A DNA stretch of 64,000 bases from Streptomyces griseoluteus (GCF_004784465.1 NZ_SRRU01000002.1:248001-312000); one strand, 5' to 3'; counted from the stretch's first letter, positions 1-9,763 are shown. Notes: generated by a model from the letters alone, not told the origin. Program-made: numbers and translations.

Positions 1-587
1 TTGCTCCACAGTCCGACCGTGCCGACCACCGCGTGGTAGGGGTACGTGGCCTTGAGCGCGGTGGAGTACACCGGCACGGCGGAGGCGGGCAGCTCCTCCA
101 GGGCGACCATGTCGGCGCCGGAGGCGGAGACGTCACGGGCCGTGGCGGCCGGGTCCGGGTTGTCGGCGTTCACGTTGTGGGTGGCCACGACCAGGTCGCC
201 GCCGGTGCCCGACTTGTCGGTGAGCAGCAGCCCGCCGAACAGGTTCAGCCAGACGATCGCCGGGAGCAGCACCGCGATCAGCGCGGTGGCGGAGCGGCGG
301 ACCAGGCCGAGCACCAGCAGCACCGGGATCGCCAGGCCCAGCCAGGGCAGGAAGGTCTCGATCAGGCTGCCGAGGTTGCCGAGCCGGTTCGGGATGCGCG
401 AGTGGACCACCATCACCAGCGCCAGCAGCAGCGCGAGCGCGGCGGTGACCAGCCCCCGGCGCCAGATGCGTCGATCGCCGCGCCAGCCGCCGAACAGGCG
501 GTGCGCCAGGCGCCGAAGCCGGGACACTGGTCGCTCGGGCCCCGAGCCGCCGTTGTCCGTCTCCGTCATGTACGCCTGCTGCGCCAT
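1..587 (-). CDS. Membrane-anchored endonuclease/exonuclease/phosphatase family protein (C-terminus beyond window)
   Basis: Only the first 195 codons are present; the frame is still open at base 1. The protein has a charged cytoplasmic start, three hydrophobic segments at about residues 45-62, 77-96 and 100-120, then the start of an EEP fold with THNV (136-139) and ALEEL (162-166), the family's metal-binding Asn and Glu. The catalytic domain should lie outside the membrane. The substrate is unknown; DNase, sphingomyelinase-like and phosphoinositide phosphatase activities all occur in the superfamily. ATG at 587 is chosen because GAGG lies 6 nt upstream; an in-frame ATG at 569 has a poorer site. 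It closely resembles the complete protein at 51965-52960 in topology and motifs, so the two are paralogues. Confidence 0.85.
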   Translation of the reverse strand, partial: MAQQAYMTETDNGGSGPERPVSRLRRLAHRLFGGWRGDRRIWRRGLVTAALALLLALVMVVHSRIPNRLGNLGSLIETFLPWLGLAIPVLLVLGLVRRSATALIAVLLPAIVWLNLFGGLLLTDKSGTGGDLVVATHNVNADNPDPAATARDVSASGADMVALEELPASAVPVYSTALKATYPYHAVVGTVGLWS

Positions 588-726
588 ACCGTGCCTCACT
601 GCCTGCCGTGCACTCCGTCATCCCCCCGTGTGTCTGTACGACCCTAGGGGATGCCGGGCTCCGTTCCGCCGTCCCATGACGGCCGTTCGGAAGACGAGGA
701 CGTGCGAGGCGGCGCCATCAGTTCCG

Positions 727-751
727 AGAAGCCCCCGCACGGAGGGCTTCT
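727..751 (-). terminator. Hairpin downstream of the tetR gene
   Basis: AGAAGCCC (727-734) pairs perfectly with GGGCTTCT (744-751) around a 9-nt loop. It starts 24 nt past the tetR stop and has no clear U-tract, as is usual for Streptomyces terminators. Confidence 0.55.
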
Positions 752-774
752 GTGACGAAACACGCACATCCGGG

Positions 775-1404
775 CTACTGCGCCGGGGGCCTGACGGGCC
801 GTAGGCCGGCGATCAGCGTGTCGACGATCTCCTCCGCGAGCCCCTCGGGGAGGCCGGCGTCGGGGCGCAGGACGGTGCGGACGAGCATGGCGCCGACGAA
901 CATGTCGTTGGCCAGTTCCACGTCGATGTCGGTACGGAGTTCACCGTCGCGCTGGCCCCGGCGCAGCACGTCCAGGGCGAGGGCCCGGCGGGGCGCTATG
1001 ACGCTCGCCTCGTAGGCGGCCCAGATGCGGGGGCTGCACTTCGCCTGGACGTAGACGTTGTGCATGATCGCCGAGGACCGGCTGGCCAGCCCCCGGCGGC
1101 GCAGGGTCTCCAGCAGGACGACGAGGTCGTCGCGCATGGAGGTGCCGGGGAGTTCCGGGTCGGGGGGTTCGGCGGTGCGCAGGACGTCGACGAACAGTTC
1201 CTCCTTGCCGCTCCACCGGCGGTAGATGGTGGCCTTGCCGACCCCGGCCGTACGGGCGACGCGCTCGATGGAGAGGTCGGCCAGCGGTACGCCGTCCTCC
1301 AGGAGCTTCATCACGCCCTCGATGATGGCGCGCTCCACGGCCTCGCTGCGGGGCCTGCCCCGGGCGGGGGCGGGCTGCGCGGGCCGGTCTGCGGCAAGGC
1401 TCAC
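775..1404 (-). CDS. TetR family transcriptional regulator
   Basis: A 209-residue DNA-binding repressor. The N-terminal helix-turn-helix lies at about residues 40-65 (IERVARTAGVGKATIYRRW) and a helical ligand-binding domain with a TetR_C-type C-terminus follows. It lies 70 nt downstream of the DHA2 efflux gene on the same strand, so the two are probably co-transcribed and it probably represses the pump and itself from the inverted repeat at 3083-3101. The inducer is unknown. Confidence 0.88.
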   Translation of the reverse strand: MSLAADRPAQPAPARGRPRSEAVERAIIEGVMKLLEDGVPLADLSIERVARTAGVGKATIYRRWSGKEELFVDVLRTAEPPDPELPGTSMRDDLVVLLETLRRRGLASRSSAIMHNVYVQAKCSPRIWAAYEASVIAPRRALALDVLRRGQRDGELRTDIDVELANDMFVGAMLVRTVLRPDAGLPEGLAEEIVDTLIAGLRPVRPPAQ

Positions 1405-1474
1405 GTCTCGTCCTCTCGGTGTGCTGCGGAAGATTCTCCCGCAGCGGCAGCCTCCCCCCGCCGGGTACCGGTAC

Positions 1475-3058
1475 TCAGTCGCCGGTGCTGATCAGTTCCG
1501 GCTCGCGCTCGCCGGCCTCGGCGGCCGGGGACCTGCCCGGCAGGAACACGGCGACCACGACGGCCCCGATCAGCGCCACGCCCGTGCCCCACAGGGCGGT
1601 GACGTGCATGGCGTGCAGGAAGGCGTCGTAGGCGGGCGTGACCAGGGCCTGGCCGCGCGGGCCGAGCTTCTCCGCGATGCCGAGGGTGGCCTCGATGGAC
1701 TCGCCCGCGGTGTCGCGCAGGCCGGGCGGCAGCGCGCCGAGCCTGCCCTCGATGCCGCCCCGGTAGGAGGTGGCGAGCACCGAACCGAGTACGGCGATGC
1801 CGAGGGCGCCGCCGACCTGGCGGAAGGTGTTGCTGAGCGCGGAGGCGGAGCCGGCCTTCTCGCGGGGCAGGGCCTGCATGATGACGACCGAGGTCGGGGT
1901 CATGATGTGCGCCATGCCGGTGCCCATCAGGAAGAAGACGACCTCCAGCAGCCAGATCGGCGTGTCGGCCTCGAAGCCCGCGAACGCGGCCAGGGTGGCG
2001 GCGATCAGCAGCATGCCCGCGGTGGTGGTGGCCCTGTTGCCGAACCGGTCGACCAGCAGCCGGGCGCGCGGCGCGAAGATCATCTGGGCGGCGGCCAGCG
2101 GCAGCATCAGCAGGCCGGACTCCAGCGGGGAGTAGCCGCGCACGCTCTGGGTGTAGAAGACGCCGAAGAACGTGACGCCCATCAGCGCGAAGAAGACCAG
2201 CGCGATGGCGGCCATGGCGGCCGAGAAGACCTTGTTGCGGAAGTAGGTCACGTCCAGCGAGGGGTGGTCGCTGTGCTTCTCGTAAACCACGAAGCCGATC
2301 AGTACGACGACACCGGCGATGATCGTGGCCAGCACCTTGGCGTCGGTGAAGTCGGCCAGCTCGCCGCCCTTGATGATGCCGTAGACCAGCAGCACCAGGC
2401 CGAGCACGGAGAGCACCACGCCGACGGGGTCCAGGCGGCCGGGGCTGGGGTCGCGGGAGTCGGGGACCAGCCAGACCATCAGGGTGAGGGCGACCAGCAC
2501 GATGGGCACGTTGATCAGGAAGACCGAGCCCCACCAGAAGTGGTCCAGCAGCGCGCCGCCGGTGATCGGGCCGATGGCGATGGCGAGGCCGACCCCGCCC
2601 GCCCAGATGCCGATGGCCTTGGGCTGCTCGGAGCGCTCGAAGACGTTCATCAGCACGGCCAGGGTCGCGGGCATGACGAAGGCGGCACCGAGGGCCATGA
2701 CGGCGCGGTAGGTGATCAGCTGGCCCGGCGAGCCGGACTCGGCGGCCAGCGCCGAGCCGATGCCGAACACCACCAGCCCGCCGAGCAGCACCTTCTTGCG
2801 GCCGAGCCGGTCACCGATGAGCCCGGCGGTGAAGAGCAGGCCGGCGAAGACCAGGGTGTAGGAGTTGATCGCCCACTCGATCTCGCTCTGCGTGGCGCCG
2901 AGACCGGTGGGCGCCGGGGTGGCGATGGTCTTGATGGCGACGTTCAGGATCGAGTTGTCGAGCACCACGATGAGCAGGCTCAGCATCAGCACGCCGAGGA
3001 TCGCCCAGCGGCGCCGGTGCACGGCTTCCGGTATCCGGGGGGCAGGGGAGGTTGTCAT
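1475..3058 (-). CDS. DHA2 (14-TM) MFS drug efflux transporter
   Basis: A 527-residue proton-coupled exporter of the EmrB/QacA type. It begins with a short cytoplasmic arm and TM1, has motif A at the loop after TM2 (GDRLGRKKV) and the antiporter motif C region with [12 protein letters not shown], and runs to about fourteen hydrophobic segments, the usual length of the family. ATG at 3058 follows a divergent promoter region shared with panB that holds a TetR-type operator. With the downstream tetR it forms a typical self-regulated efflux pair. Substrate cannot be predicted from sequence; EmrB/QacA members export antibiotics, dyes and quaternary amines. Confidence 0.9.
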   Translation of the reverse strand: MTTSPAPRIPEAVHRRRWAILGVLMLSLLIVVLDNSILNVAIKTIATPAPTGLGATQSEIEWAINSYTLVFAGLLFTAGLIGDRLGRKKVLLGGLVVFGIGSALAAESGSPGQLITYRAVMALGAAFVMPATLAVLMNVFERSEQPKAIGIWAGGVGLAIAIGPITGGALLDHFWWGSVFLINVPIVLVALTLMVWLVPDSRDPSPGRLDPVGVVLSVLGLVLLVYGIIKGGELADFTDAKVLATIIAGVVVLIGFVVYEKHSDHPSLDVTYFRNKVFSAAMAAIALVFFALMGVTFFGVFYTQSVRGYSPLESGLLMLPLAAAQMIFAPRARLLVDRFGNRATTTAGMLLIAATLAAFAGFEADTPIWLLEVVFFLMGTGMAHIMTPTSVVIMQALPREKAGSASALSNTFRQVGGALGIAVLGSVLATSYRGGIEGRLGALPPGLRDTAGESIEATLGIAEKLGPRGQALVTPAYDAFLHAMHVTALWGTGVALIGAVVVAVFLPGRSPAAEAGEREPELISTGD

Positions 3059-3082
3059 GTGCCCGATCGTAGGCCCATTTCA

Positions 3083-3101
3083 ATACGGCACCGTCTCGTA
3101 T
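3083..3101. promoter_or_regulatory. Candidate TetR operator in the efflux/panB divergent region
   Basis: Inverted repeat ATACG (3083-3087), 9-nt spacer, CGTAT (3097-3101), 24 nt upstream of the efflux start. Symmetric ATACG-N9-CGTAT sites are typical of TetR repressors of Streptomyces MFS pumps. Binding is inferred from position and symmetry. Confidence 0.6.
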
Positions 3102-3248
3102 CTGAATTCCTTTGCCGAGGCATTGCGTGGGCCCTCCCGGACCGGAGTCCTGGGGTCCCCCTGGCCACCTCCGGCACGAGGTGCCACCATGGAGACGATC
3201 CGGGGACGCCGAAAGGGCGCCTCGAGATGAACTGAAGGAGCCGTTGCC

Positions 3249-4112
3249 ATGACGCAGCTCTCGGCTGCCCAGACGAAGCCCTCCGACGGCAAGACGCTGT
3301 ACGGAGGAAAGGGCACCCGCCGCATCACGGTCCGCGACATCGCCCTCGCCAAGGAGCGGGGCGAGAAGTGGCCCATGCTCACCGCCTACGACGCGATGAC
3401 CGCCTCCGTCTTCGACGAGTCCGGCATCCCCGTCCTCCTCGTGGGCGACTCGGCGGGCAACTGCCACCTCGGCTACGAGACCACCGTGCCGGTCACGCTC
3501 GACGAGATGACCATGCTCTCCGCCGCCGTCGTACGCGGCACCAGCCGCGCCCTCATCGTCGGCGACCTCCCCTTCGGCTCCTACCAGGAGGGCCCGGTGC
3601 AGGCGCTGCGCTCGGCGACCCGGCTGGTCAAGGAGGCCGGGGTGGGCGCGGTCAAGCTGGAGGGCGGCGAGCGGTCGCACGAACAGATCCGGCTGCTGGT
3701 CGAGTCCGGCATCCCGGTGATGGCCCACATCGGCCTCACCCCGCAGTCCGTCAACGCCATGGGCTACCGGGTCCAGGGGCGCGGCGAGGAGGCGGCCCAG
3801 CAGCTCCTGCGCGACGCGAAGGCGGTCCAGGACGCGGGCGCGTTCGCCGTCGTACTGGAGCTGGTCCCCGCGGAGCTGGCGGCCGAGGTGACGCGGGTCC
3901 TCCACATCCCGACGGTCGGCATCGGGGCGGGCCCGGACACCGACGCGCAGGTGCTCGTCTGGACCGACATGCTCGGCCTGACCTCGGGCCGGGTCCCGAA
4001 GTTCGTCAAGAAGTACGCGGCGCTCCGCGAGGTCATGGGCGACGCGGCCAAGTCCTTCGCGGAGGACGTCGTCGGCGGAACGTTCCCCCTCGACGAGCAC
4101 TCCGTCCACTGA
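3249..4112 (+). CDS. panB: 3-methyl-2-oxobutanoate hydroxymethyltransferase (PanB)
   Basis: Transfers a hydroxymethyl group from 5,10-methylenetetrahydrofolate to 2-oxoisovalerate to give ketopantoate, the first committed step of pantothenate and CoA synthesis; a cytosolic, Mg-dependent TIM barrel. The 287 residues hold the family signatures [10 protein letters not shown] (about 41-50), [12 protein letters not shown] with the metal-binding Asp, GDLPFGSY, and KLEGGE with the catalytic-site Lys and Glu. AAGGAG lies 9 nt before the ATG. No panC or panD is adjacent. A strong terminator follows, so the gene is probably monocistronic, divergent from the efflux gene. Confidence 0.97.
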   Translation: MTQLSAAQTKPSDGKTLYGGKGTRRITVRDIALAKERGEKWPMLTAYDAMTASVFDESGIPVLLVGDSAGNCHLGYETTVPVTLDEMTMLSAAVVRGTSRALIVGDLPFGSYQEGPVQALRSATRLVKEAGVGAVKLEGGERSHEQIRLLVESGIPVMAHIGLTPQSVNAMGYRVQGRGEEAAQQLLRDAKAVQDAGAFAVVLELVPAELAAEVTRVLHIPTVGIGAGPDTDAQVLVWTDMLGLTSGRVPKFVKKYAALREVMGDAAKSFAEDVVGGTFPLDEHSVH

Positions 4113-4131
4113 CCACTGCCGCACCACCAAC

Positions 4132-4171
4132 GGGCAGCCCGCCGGACCTTCCCCCTACCGGCGGGCTGCCC
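4132..4171 (+). terminator. panB terminator
   Basis: A perfect 14-bp stem, GGGCAGCCCGCCGG (4132-4145) with CCGGCGGGCTGCCC (4158-4171), and a 12-nt loop, 20 nt past the panB stop. It lies between convergent genes and can serve both. Confidence 0.85.
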
Positions 4172-4259
4172 TGTGGTTCACGGGGCGCCGGGCCCGGCCC
4201 GGTGCACGTGCAGCGAACACCGGGCCACCGCCCTGATCAGCTCACGGACCCGTCCCTGC

Positions 4260-5003
4260 TCAGAGCACGACGCGGTAGTGGGTCGTCAGGCGCCGGTCGT
4301 CGTCCAGGACGTGGAAGGCGATGCCGGGTGGCTGGTCCCGGTCTGCGAGGTCGTCGCCCTCCCAGGGCATCCGCAGGGTCCAGGTGACCGCGGGGCCGAC
4401 GATCAGGGGACGGCCGGCGAAGGCCGAGGCGGCTGCCGTGTGGGCGTGCCCGGTCAGGACGGCGACGACCTGCGGGTGCGCCGCCAGCAGGGTGGCCAGT
4501 CGTCCGGGCTGTTCCAGCAACATGGAGTCGGCCAGCGGGTGGTGGAGTTCGACCGGTGGGTGATGGAAGGCGATCAGTGCCGGGGTGTCCCGGGGCAGGC
4601 CGGCGAGAGTGGTGTCCAGCCAGTCGAGCGTCACCGCGTCGAGACGTCCCTCGTCGCGGCCGGGAATGCTGGAGTCGCACATCAGCACGGCGGTCCCGGA
4701 GATGTCGTGCAGTCGGTTGACGGGGGCGTGGTCGGGCGCCTCGCCGAGCAGAGCCTTGCGGTAGGCCGCGCGCACATCGTGGTTTCCGGGAAGGGTGAGC
4801 ACCGGGAACGGGGCCGCCAGTATGCGGGCTGCCTCCTCGTATTCGGCCTCCGCGCCGTGATCGGCTATGTCCCCGGTGACCAGGACCGCGTCGACCGGGT
4901 GAGGCAGCGCCCGCAGGTATTCCATGACGCGCTCGGCGCGCCGGGTGGCCCTCTCACCGCCGTCCAGGTGCAGATCGCTGATCTGGGCGAGTAACACAGT
5001 CAT
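4260..5003 (-). CDS. Calcineurin-like metallophosphoesterase (CpdA/Icc-type) with a TTA codon
   Basis: A 247-residue binuclear-metal phosphodiesterase. All five metallophosphoesterase blocks are present in order: DLHLDGG (10-16), GDIADHG, GNHD, HHPP and GHAHTAA. CpdA-type enzymes hydrolyse cyclic 3',5'-AMP, but substrates vary across the family, so this is tentative. Codon 4 is TTA (bases 4992-4994), the leucine codon read only by the bldA tRNA in Streptomyces; it is the only in-frame TTA I noticed in a complete gene here. The gene is monocistronic and convergent with panB. Confidence 0.88.
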   Translation of the reverse strand: MTVLLAQISDLHLDGGERATRRAERVMEYLRALPHPVDAVLVTGDIADHGAEAEYEEAARILAAPFPVLTLPGNHDVRAAYRKALLGEAPDHAPVNRLHDISGTAVLMCDSSIPGRDEGRLDAVTLDWLDTTLAGLPRDTPALIAFHHPPVELHHPLADSMLLEQPGRLATLLAAHPQVVAVLTGHAHTAAASAFAGRPLIVGPAVTWTLRMPWEGDDLADRDQPPGIAFHVLDDDRRLTTHYRVVL

Positions 5004-5246
5004 CTTTGTCCTCTCATCGGGCGGGTGATCGTGAGGGTCGAGAAGTATTCAGCCAGCCGTCGTCCGCCTTCACCAGCCGGTGTCTGCCGACAACGTAGAA
5101 CGGGGCGGCGGGCTCGCGTTCATCGGGTGTGCCGGTCGCCTGCCTCGACGCCGCACCTGTCGCGTGAGCGCCGGCAACGCGGCAATCCCATACCCTCAAG
5201 TTCGGTCACGCCGACCTGAGTTCATTCACCGGGGAGAGGGGGAGCG

Positions 5247-5768
5247 ATGAGTGCTGACGTCGTTCTGAGCAAGGACGATCTCCGGGCTGTCACCGCCTTC
5301 GCCGCGGCCTCCGCCGAGACCGTGCTGGGCATCTTCGAGGCGGATCAGCCCGAAGACTCGCGGCCTCGGGAGGCCATCAGCGCCGCCTGGGCGTTCGCGC
5401 GGGGCGGGGAGCGGGGGAAGGCGCTGCGCGACGCGGCGTGGGCGGCGCTCAAGGCGGCCCAGGGCGCCCACTCCACCGCCGCACGGGAGGCCGCGCGGGC
5501 GGCGATGGCCGCGGCCGGGGCCGCCTATCTGCATCCGTTGGCCAAGGCCACGCAGGTCAAGCACATCCTCGGGGCCGGGGCCCACGCGGCGAGGGCGGCC
5601 GAGCTGGTCGGTGAGAGCGCGGCCGGCCACCTCGAGCGGACGGTGCGGCGGGCGGCACCCCTCGTGGTCGACGTGCTCCATCGCTACCCGGCCGCCCCGC
5701 AAGGCGGTGGGCGGGTGGGCGAGTTGACCCGCGCCCTCGACGCCGGCCTGCGCGCCCGCCCCCAGTGA
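5247..5768 (+). CDS. Alanine-rich helical protein, Imm-5-like putative immunity protein
   Basis: A 173-residue, all-helical, Ala-rich soluble protein with no signal peptide. From memory it resembles Streptomyces proteins labelled putative immunity protein (Imm-5-like) and sometimes mislabelled exonuclease SbcC. No toxin gene lies beside it, so an immunity role has no support from context. A purine-rich ribosome site (GGGGAGAGGGGGAG) precedes the ATG. Its stop codon ends exactly one base before the nadE stop on the other strand, so the two converge with no spacer. Confidence 0.75.
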   Translation: MSADVVLSKDDLRAVTAFAAASAETVLGIFEADQPEDSRPREAISAAWAFARGGERGKALRDAAWAALKAAQGAHSTAAREAARAAMAAAGAAYLHPLAKATQVKHILGAGAHAARAAELVGESAAGHLERTVRRAAPLVVDVLHRYPAAPQGGGRVGELTRALDAGLRARPQ

Positions 5769-7523
5769 CTACGCCCGCTCCCGCCACGCGTTCGTGATCG
5801 GCAGCCGCCGGTCCTTCCCGAACCCCTTCGGCGAGATCTTCGTGCCCGGGGGGTACTGCCGCCGCTTGTACTCCGCCGTGTCGACCATGCGGAGGATTCG
5901 CACGACGAGGTCACGGTCGAAGCCCGCCGCCACGATCGCGTCCGCCCCCTGGTCGTGGTCGACGTAGAGGTCGAGGATCGCGTCCAGGACGGGGTAGTCC
6001 GGGAGGGAGTCGGTGTCCACCTGGCCGGGGCTCAGCTCGGCGCTGGGGGGCTTGCTGATGGAGTTCGACGGGATCGGCGGGGTCTCGCCGCGTTCCTCGG
6101 CCGCGCGGTTGCGGTAGCGGGCGAGCCGGAACACCGAGGACTTGTAGACGTCCTTGATCGGTCCGTACGCGCCCACCGAGTCGCCGTACAGGGTCGAATA
6201 CCCCACCGCCAGCTCGGACTTGTTGCCCGGAGCCAGCACGAGCTGGCCCTCCTGGTTGGACACCGCCATCAGCAGCGTGCCCCGCAGCCGGGACTGGAGG
6301 TTCTCCTCCGCCAGGCCGGTCAGGCTCAGCGCGCCCATGTAGGCGTCGAACATCGGCTCGATCGAGACCGTACGGAAGTGCAGCCCGGTACGCCGGGCCA
6401 GCTCGGCCGCGTCGCTCCGGGAGTGCTCGGAGGAGTACTTCGACGGCATCGAGATCCCGTACACGTTCTCCGCGCCCACCGCGTCGCACGCGATCGCCGC
6501 CACCAGCGCCGAGTCGATGCCCCCGGACAGTCCGATCAGCACCGAGCGGAAGCCGTTCTTGGTGACGTACGCCCGCAGGCCCGTCACCAGTGCGCCGTAC
6601 ATCTCCGCCTCGTCGTCCAGCCGCTGGGCGTAGCCGCCGAGGTGTTCCGGCTCGTAGGGCGGCACGGGGTCGGGGGAGAGGACCACGCGGTCGATGCGCA
6701 GACCGTCGTCCACGACACCGGTCGGCGCGTCCGGGTCGGCGGCGGGCAGGTCCAGGTCCAGCAGCAGGCAGGTCTCCTCGAACTGCGGGGCCCGCGCGAT
6801 CACCGCGCCGTCCGCGCCGACCACGATGGAGTCGCCGTCGAAGACCAGCTCGTCCTGGCCGCCGATCATGGCCAGATAGGCGGTGGTGCAGCCCGCCTCC
6901 TGTGCCCGCTTGCCGACCAGCTCCAGGCGGGTGTCGTCCTTGTCCCGCTCGTACGGCGAGGCGTTCACCGAGAGCAGCAGGCCCGCGTGGGCGGAACGGG
7001 CGGCGGGGACGCGGCCGCCGTCCTGCCAGAGGTCCTCGCAGATGGCGAGCGCCACGTCCACCCCGCGCACCCGGATCACCGGCATGGTGTCGCCGGGCAC
7101 GAAGTAGCGGAACTCGTCGAAGACGCCGTAGTTCGGCAGGTGGTGCTTGGCGAAGGTGAGGGCCACCTCGCCCCGGTACAGCACCGCCGCCGCGTTCTGC
7201 GGGGCACCGGCCGGCTGGCCGTACTTCGGCTGCGCGGTCGCCGAGCGGTCGAGGTAGCCGACGACCACCGGCACCTCGCCGAGTCCCTCCTCGGCCAGCC
7301 GGGCGGCCAGCGTGCGCACGGCGGCGCGGGAGGCTTCGACGAAGGACGAGCGCAGGGCGAGGTCCTCCACGGGATACCCGGTCAGCACCATCTCCGGGAA
7401 CGCGACCAGATGCGCTCCCGCCTCGGCCGACCGACGGGTCCGGTGGACGACGGACTCGGTGTTGCCGGCGATGTCGCCGACCCGGGCATCGATCTGATTC
7501 AGGGCGAGACGAAGTTGAGGCAC
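5769..7523 (-). CDS. nadE: Glutamine-dependent NAD+ synthetase
   Basis: Makes NAD+ from nicotinate adenine dinucleotide, ATP and ammonia released from glutamine, in the cytosol. Two domains are clear in 584 residues: an N-terminal nitrilase-type glutaminase with FPEMVLTGYP (Glu44) and ALAICEDLW (catalytic Cys), and a C-terminal synthetase with the P-loop GLSGGIDSALV. The frame stays open upstream to 7577, but GTG at 7523 gives the usual family start (M)PQLRLALNQID, so I use it. It runs convergent with the Imm-5-like gene without a gap. Confidence 0.96.
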   Translation of the reverse strand: MPQLRLALNQIDARVGDIAGNTESVVHRTRRSAEAGAHLVAFPEMVLTGYPVEDLALRSSFVEASRAAVRTLAARLAEEGLGEVPVVVGYLDRSATAQPKYGQPAGAPQNAAAVLYRGEVALTFAKHHLPNYGVFDEFRYFVPGDTMPVIRVRGVDVALAICEDLWQDGGRVPAARSAHAGLLLSVNASPYERDKDDTRLELVGKRAQEAGCTTAYLAMIGGQDELVFDGDSIVVGADGAVIARAPQFEETCLLLDLDLPAADPDAPTGVVDDGLRIDRVVLSPDPVPPYEPEHLGGYAQRLDDEAEMYGALVTGLRAYVTKNGFRSVLIGLSGGIDSALVAAIACDAVGAENVYGISMPSKYSSEHSRSDAAELARRTGLHFRTVSIEPMFDAYMGALSLTGLAEENLQSRLRGTLLMAVSNQEGQLVLAPGNKSELAVGYSTLYGDSVGAYGPIKDVYKSSVFRLARYRNRAAEERGETPPIPSNSISKPPSAELSPGQVDTDSLPDYPVLDAILDLYVDHDQGADAIVAAGFDRDLVVRILRMVDTAEYKRRQYPPGTKISPKGFGKDRRLPITNAWRERA

Positions 7524-7606
7524 CCCGCCAGTGTAATCGTCACTCAGACGCGATGGGGGGCGTGAGGTGTCCGGCACCCCACGCCCCCGTCACCGGCTGC
7601 CGCGGA

Positions 7607-9565
7607 TCAGTGGCCCTTGTACGACTGCACATAGCCGTTCGCGGGCGAGCCCACGCCGGTCACGTCGTCGTAGCCCTTGACCGCGTGCAGCGAGCTGTCC
7701 TTGCCGAGGCTGCGGACCGAGGTGGTCAGGCCGCCGGAGGCGTCCAGACCGTTCACGAAGTCGGTACGGGCCACCGCCAGGCCGGAGCCCGTCGGGTTGT
7801 CGGTGACGTCGTGGAAGACGTCCTTCTTGCCGTACCGCTGGTAGATCGACGGGTTGGCGAAGCCGATCGCCTTGCCGCCGCGCGCCTCCTGGGCCAGCGC
7901 CTGCACGGCCGCGATCACCGGCGCGGCCAGCGAGGTGCCGCCGATGCGGTACTCGCTGTAGCGCTGGGTCCCGTCCGGGAAGGTCTGGGTCTGGCCGACC
8001 AGGAAGCCGGTGTTCGGGTCGGCGATGGCCGCGATGTCCGGGACGACGCGGTTGCCGGCCTTGTTGTTGGCCGTGGCCAGCTTCTCCGGGACGATGCCTT
8101 GCTGGTAGTACGGCTGCGGCACGGTCCTGCTGGTGCCGCCGCCCGCGCCCGAGGTGAAGGCGCCGGGGAAGGCGTCCCAGCTCTTGCCGTCGGCCGACAG
8201 GAGGGCCTTCTCGGTGCCCCAGCCGGTCTCCCACTGGTACGTGTCGCCCTTGCCGACCGCCAGCGAGGTACCGCCGACCGCCGTCACCCAGGCCGAGTTG
8301 GCGGGGGTGTCGACCTGCTTCACGCCCGGCGTGGTGTCCGTGGCGGTGTTCGCCACCTCGTCACCGTCGTCGCCGGAGGAGAAGTAGAAGCCGATGCCCT
8401 CCACCGCGCCGAACTGGAACACCTGGTCGTACGCGGCGGCCAGGTCCGGCGTCTGGTTGGCCTCGATGTCGCCCCACGAGTTGGAGACGATGTCGGCCAG
8501 GTGGCTGTCGACGACCTTGCTGAGCGAGTCGAGCAGGTCGTCGTCGTAGCAGGAGGCGGCGCCCACGTAGGTGACGTCCGCGTTCGGCGCGACCGCGTGC
8601 ACGGCCTCCACGTCGAGGGTCTCCTCGCCGTACCAGCCGGACGCCCCGCACTCCTTGGTCTTCGTGTACTTCTCCGGCAGCACCTGGTGGAGCTGGCCGG
8701 TCTGCCACGCCGCGTCGCCGTGCTTCTTGGCGTAGGAGCCCGCGTCGAAGGCGATGGTCGGCGAGGCGTAGGCGTCCGTGATGGCGACGCGCACGTGCTT
8801 GCCGGTGTACTGGCCCGCGCCGTAGGCCGCGCGGAGCTGCTTGCCGGTGTAACCCTGGATCGCGTACGGGATCTTGTGGCCGTACGCGTCCGGCAGGCTG
8901 CTCGCGGTGTTCGAGCCGAAGTAGCTCGAGAACGGACCGGCGTTCTTGAACACCGCGTCCGGGGGCGGCAGCTGATCGTCGTGCTTCGACTTGTGCGGCG
9001 CGGTGTCCAGGCCGGTCACGGTGAGCACGGCGCCCTCGAGCGAGGCGGGCGCGGAGGCGGACTTCGCCGGGGCGCGGTAAGTCCGCTCGCCCTTGGCGTA
9101 GTTGTGGAGCTGGGTGCCGAACGCCTTCTCGGCGGCGGCCACGTCACCGGAGACGGCGACGTAGTGCGCGGTGACCCCGGTGACTGTCAGGCCGGCCGAC
9201 TTCAGCCAGGATTTGACGGCGGTCACCTGGGCCTTGGTGGCCCCGAAGCGGGCCTGCGCCTGCTTGGCGCTGAGGTGCTTGCCGTACAGCGGCGAGGCCG
9301 GGTCGGAGACGGCCCTGGCGTAGGCCGCCAGCCCGGCCGCGTCCCGCCCGGCCAGGTAGACGCGGGCGTTGACGCGGGCGCTGTCGGCCGCGGCGCCCTT
9401 GTCCGCCTTCGCCGTGGCCCACAGCGGCCGGGTGCCGGTCAGCGCGTCGCGCGCCGGGCCGTCCGCGTGGGCCACGGGTATGCCGAGCGCCAGCGCCCCG
9501 GCGATCATCGGCAGCGTCGCCGCCATGCTCACACCGGCGCGCGTCTTGGCGCGGTTGGATCTCAT
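7607..9565 (-). CDS. Secreted S53 (sedolisin) serine protease
   Basis: A 652-residue exported pepstatin-insensitive peptidase. A signal peptide (Arg-rich start, hydrophobic to about residue 35, ending AHADG) is followed by a pro-kumamolisin propeptide to about residue 200 and the catalytic domain. The S53 residues are recognisable: Glu and Asp in EETLDVEAVHAVAP, the oxyanion Asp in the NSWGDIE/SSGDDG region, and the nucleophile Ser in GGTSLAAP. The C-terminal Ca site (DVTGVGSPANG) is present. ATG at 9565 is preferred over 9595 because AGGGGG lies just upstream and the signal peptide then starts properly. It probably degrades protein outside the cell. Confidence 0.93.
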   Translation of the reverse strand: MRSNRAKTRAGVSMAATLPMIAGALALGIPVAHADGPARDALTGTRPLWATAKADKGAAADSARVNARVYLAGRDAAGLAAYARAVSDPASPLYGKHLSAKQAQARFGATKAQVTAVKSWLKSAGLTVTGVTAHYVAVSGDVAAAEKAFGTQLHNYAKGERTYRAPAKSASAPASLEGAVLTVTGLDTAPHKSKHDDQLPPPDAVFKNAGPFSSYFGSNTASSLPDAYGHKIPYAIQGYTGKQLRAAYGAGQYTGKHVRVAITDAYASPTIAFDAGSYAKKHGDAAWQTGQLHQVLPEKYTKTKECGASGWYGEETLDVEAVHAVAPNADVTYVGAASCYDDDLLDSLSKVVDSHLADIVSNSWGDIEANQTPDLAAAYDQVFQFGAVEGIGFYFSSGDDGDEVANTATDTTPGVKQVDTPANSAWVTAVGGTSLAVGKGDTYQWETGWGTEKALLSADGKSWDAFPGAFTSGAGGGTSRTVPQPYYQQGIVPEKLATANNKAGNRVVPDIAAIADPNTGFLVGQTQTFPDGTQRYSEYRIGGTSLAAPVIAAVQALAQEARGGKAIGFANPSIYQRYGKKDVFHDVTDNPTGSGLAVARTDFVNGLDASGGLTTSVRSLGKDSSLHAVKGYDDVTGVGSPANGYVQSYKGH

Positions 9566-9763
9566 AGAACCCCCTGCGATGCGTTTCGCATGCATGTCGT
9601 GGTCGGTACGTCGCGGATGTGCGCCGGTGAAGCGGCGGTGTCGACCGGCGTGGAGATCGCACGATGGGGGCCACTCTGACTGATGAACCGTTCATGTCAG
9701 GGGCAGCAAAAGGTCAAGAGAAGCTCAAGTAATCATGCAAAGAGCTGACTTGATCCGGATCTC

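Noticed and set aside
1226..3235. A 669-codon open frame antisense to the efflux gene
   Set aside because: The product is His/Gln/Gly/Asp repetitive text without a fold; it mirrors the transporter codons.
5014..5199. A 61-codon frame upstream of the metallophosphoesterase
   Set aside because: Mixed codon use, no ribosome site and no recognisable product.
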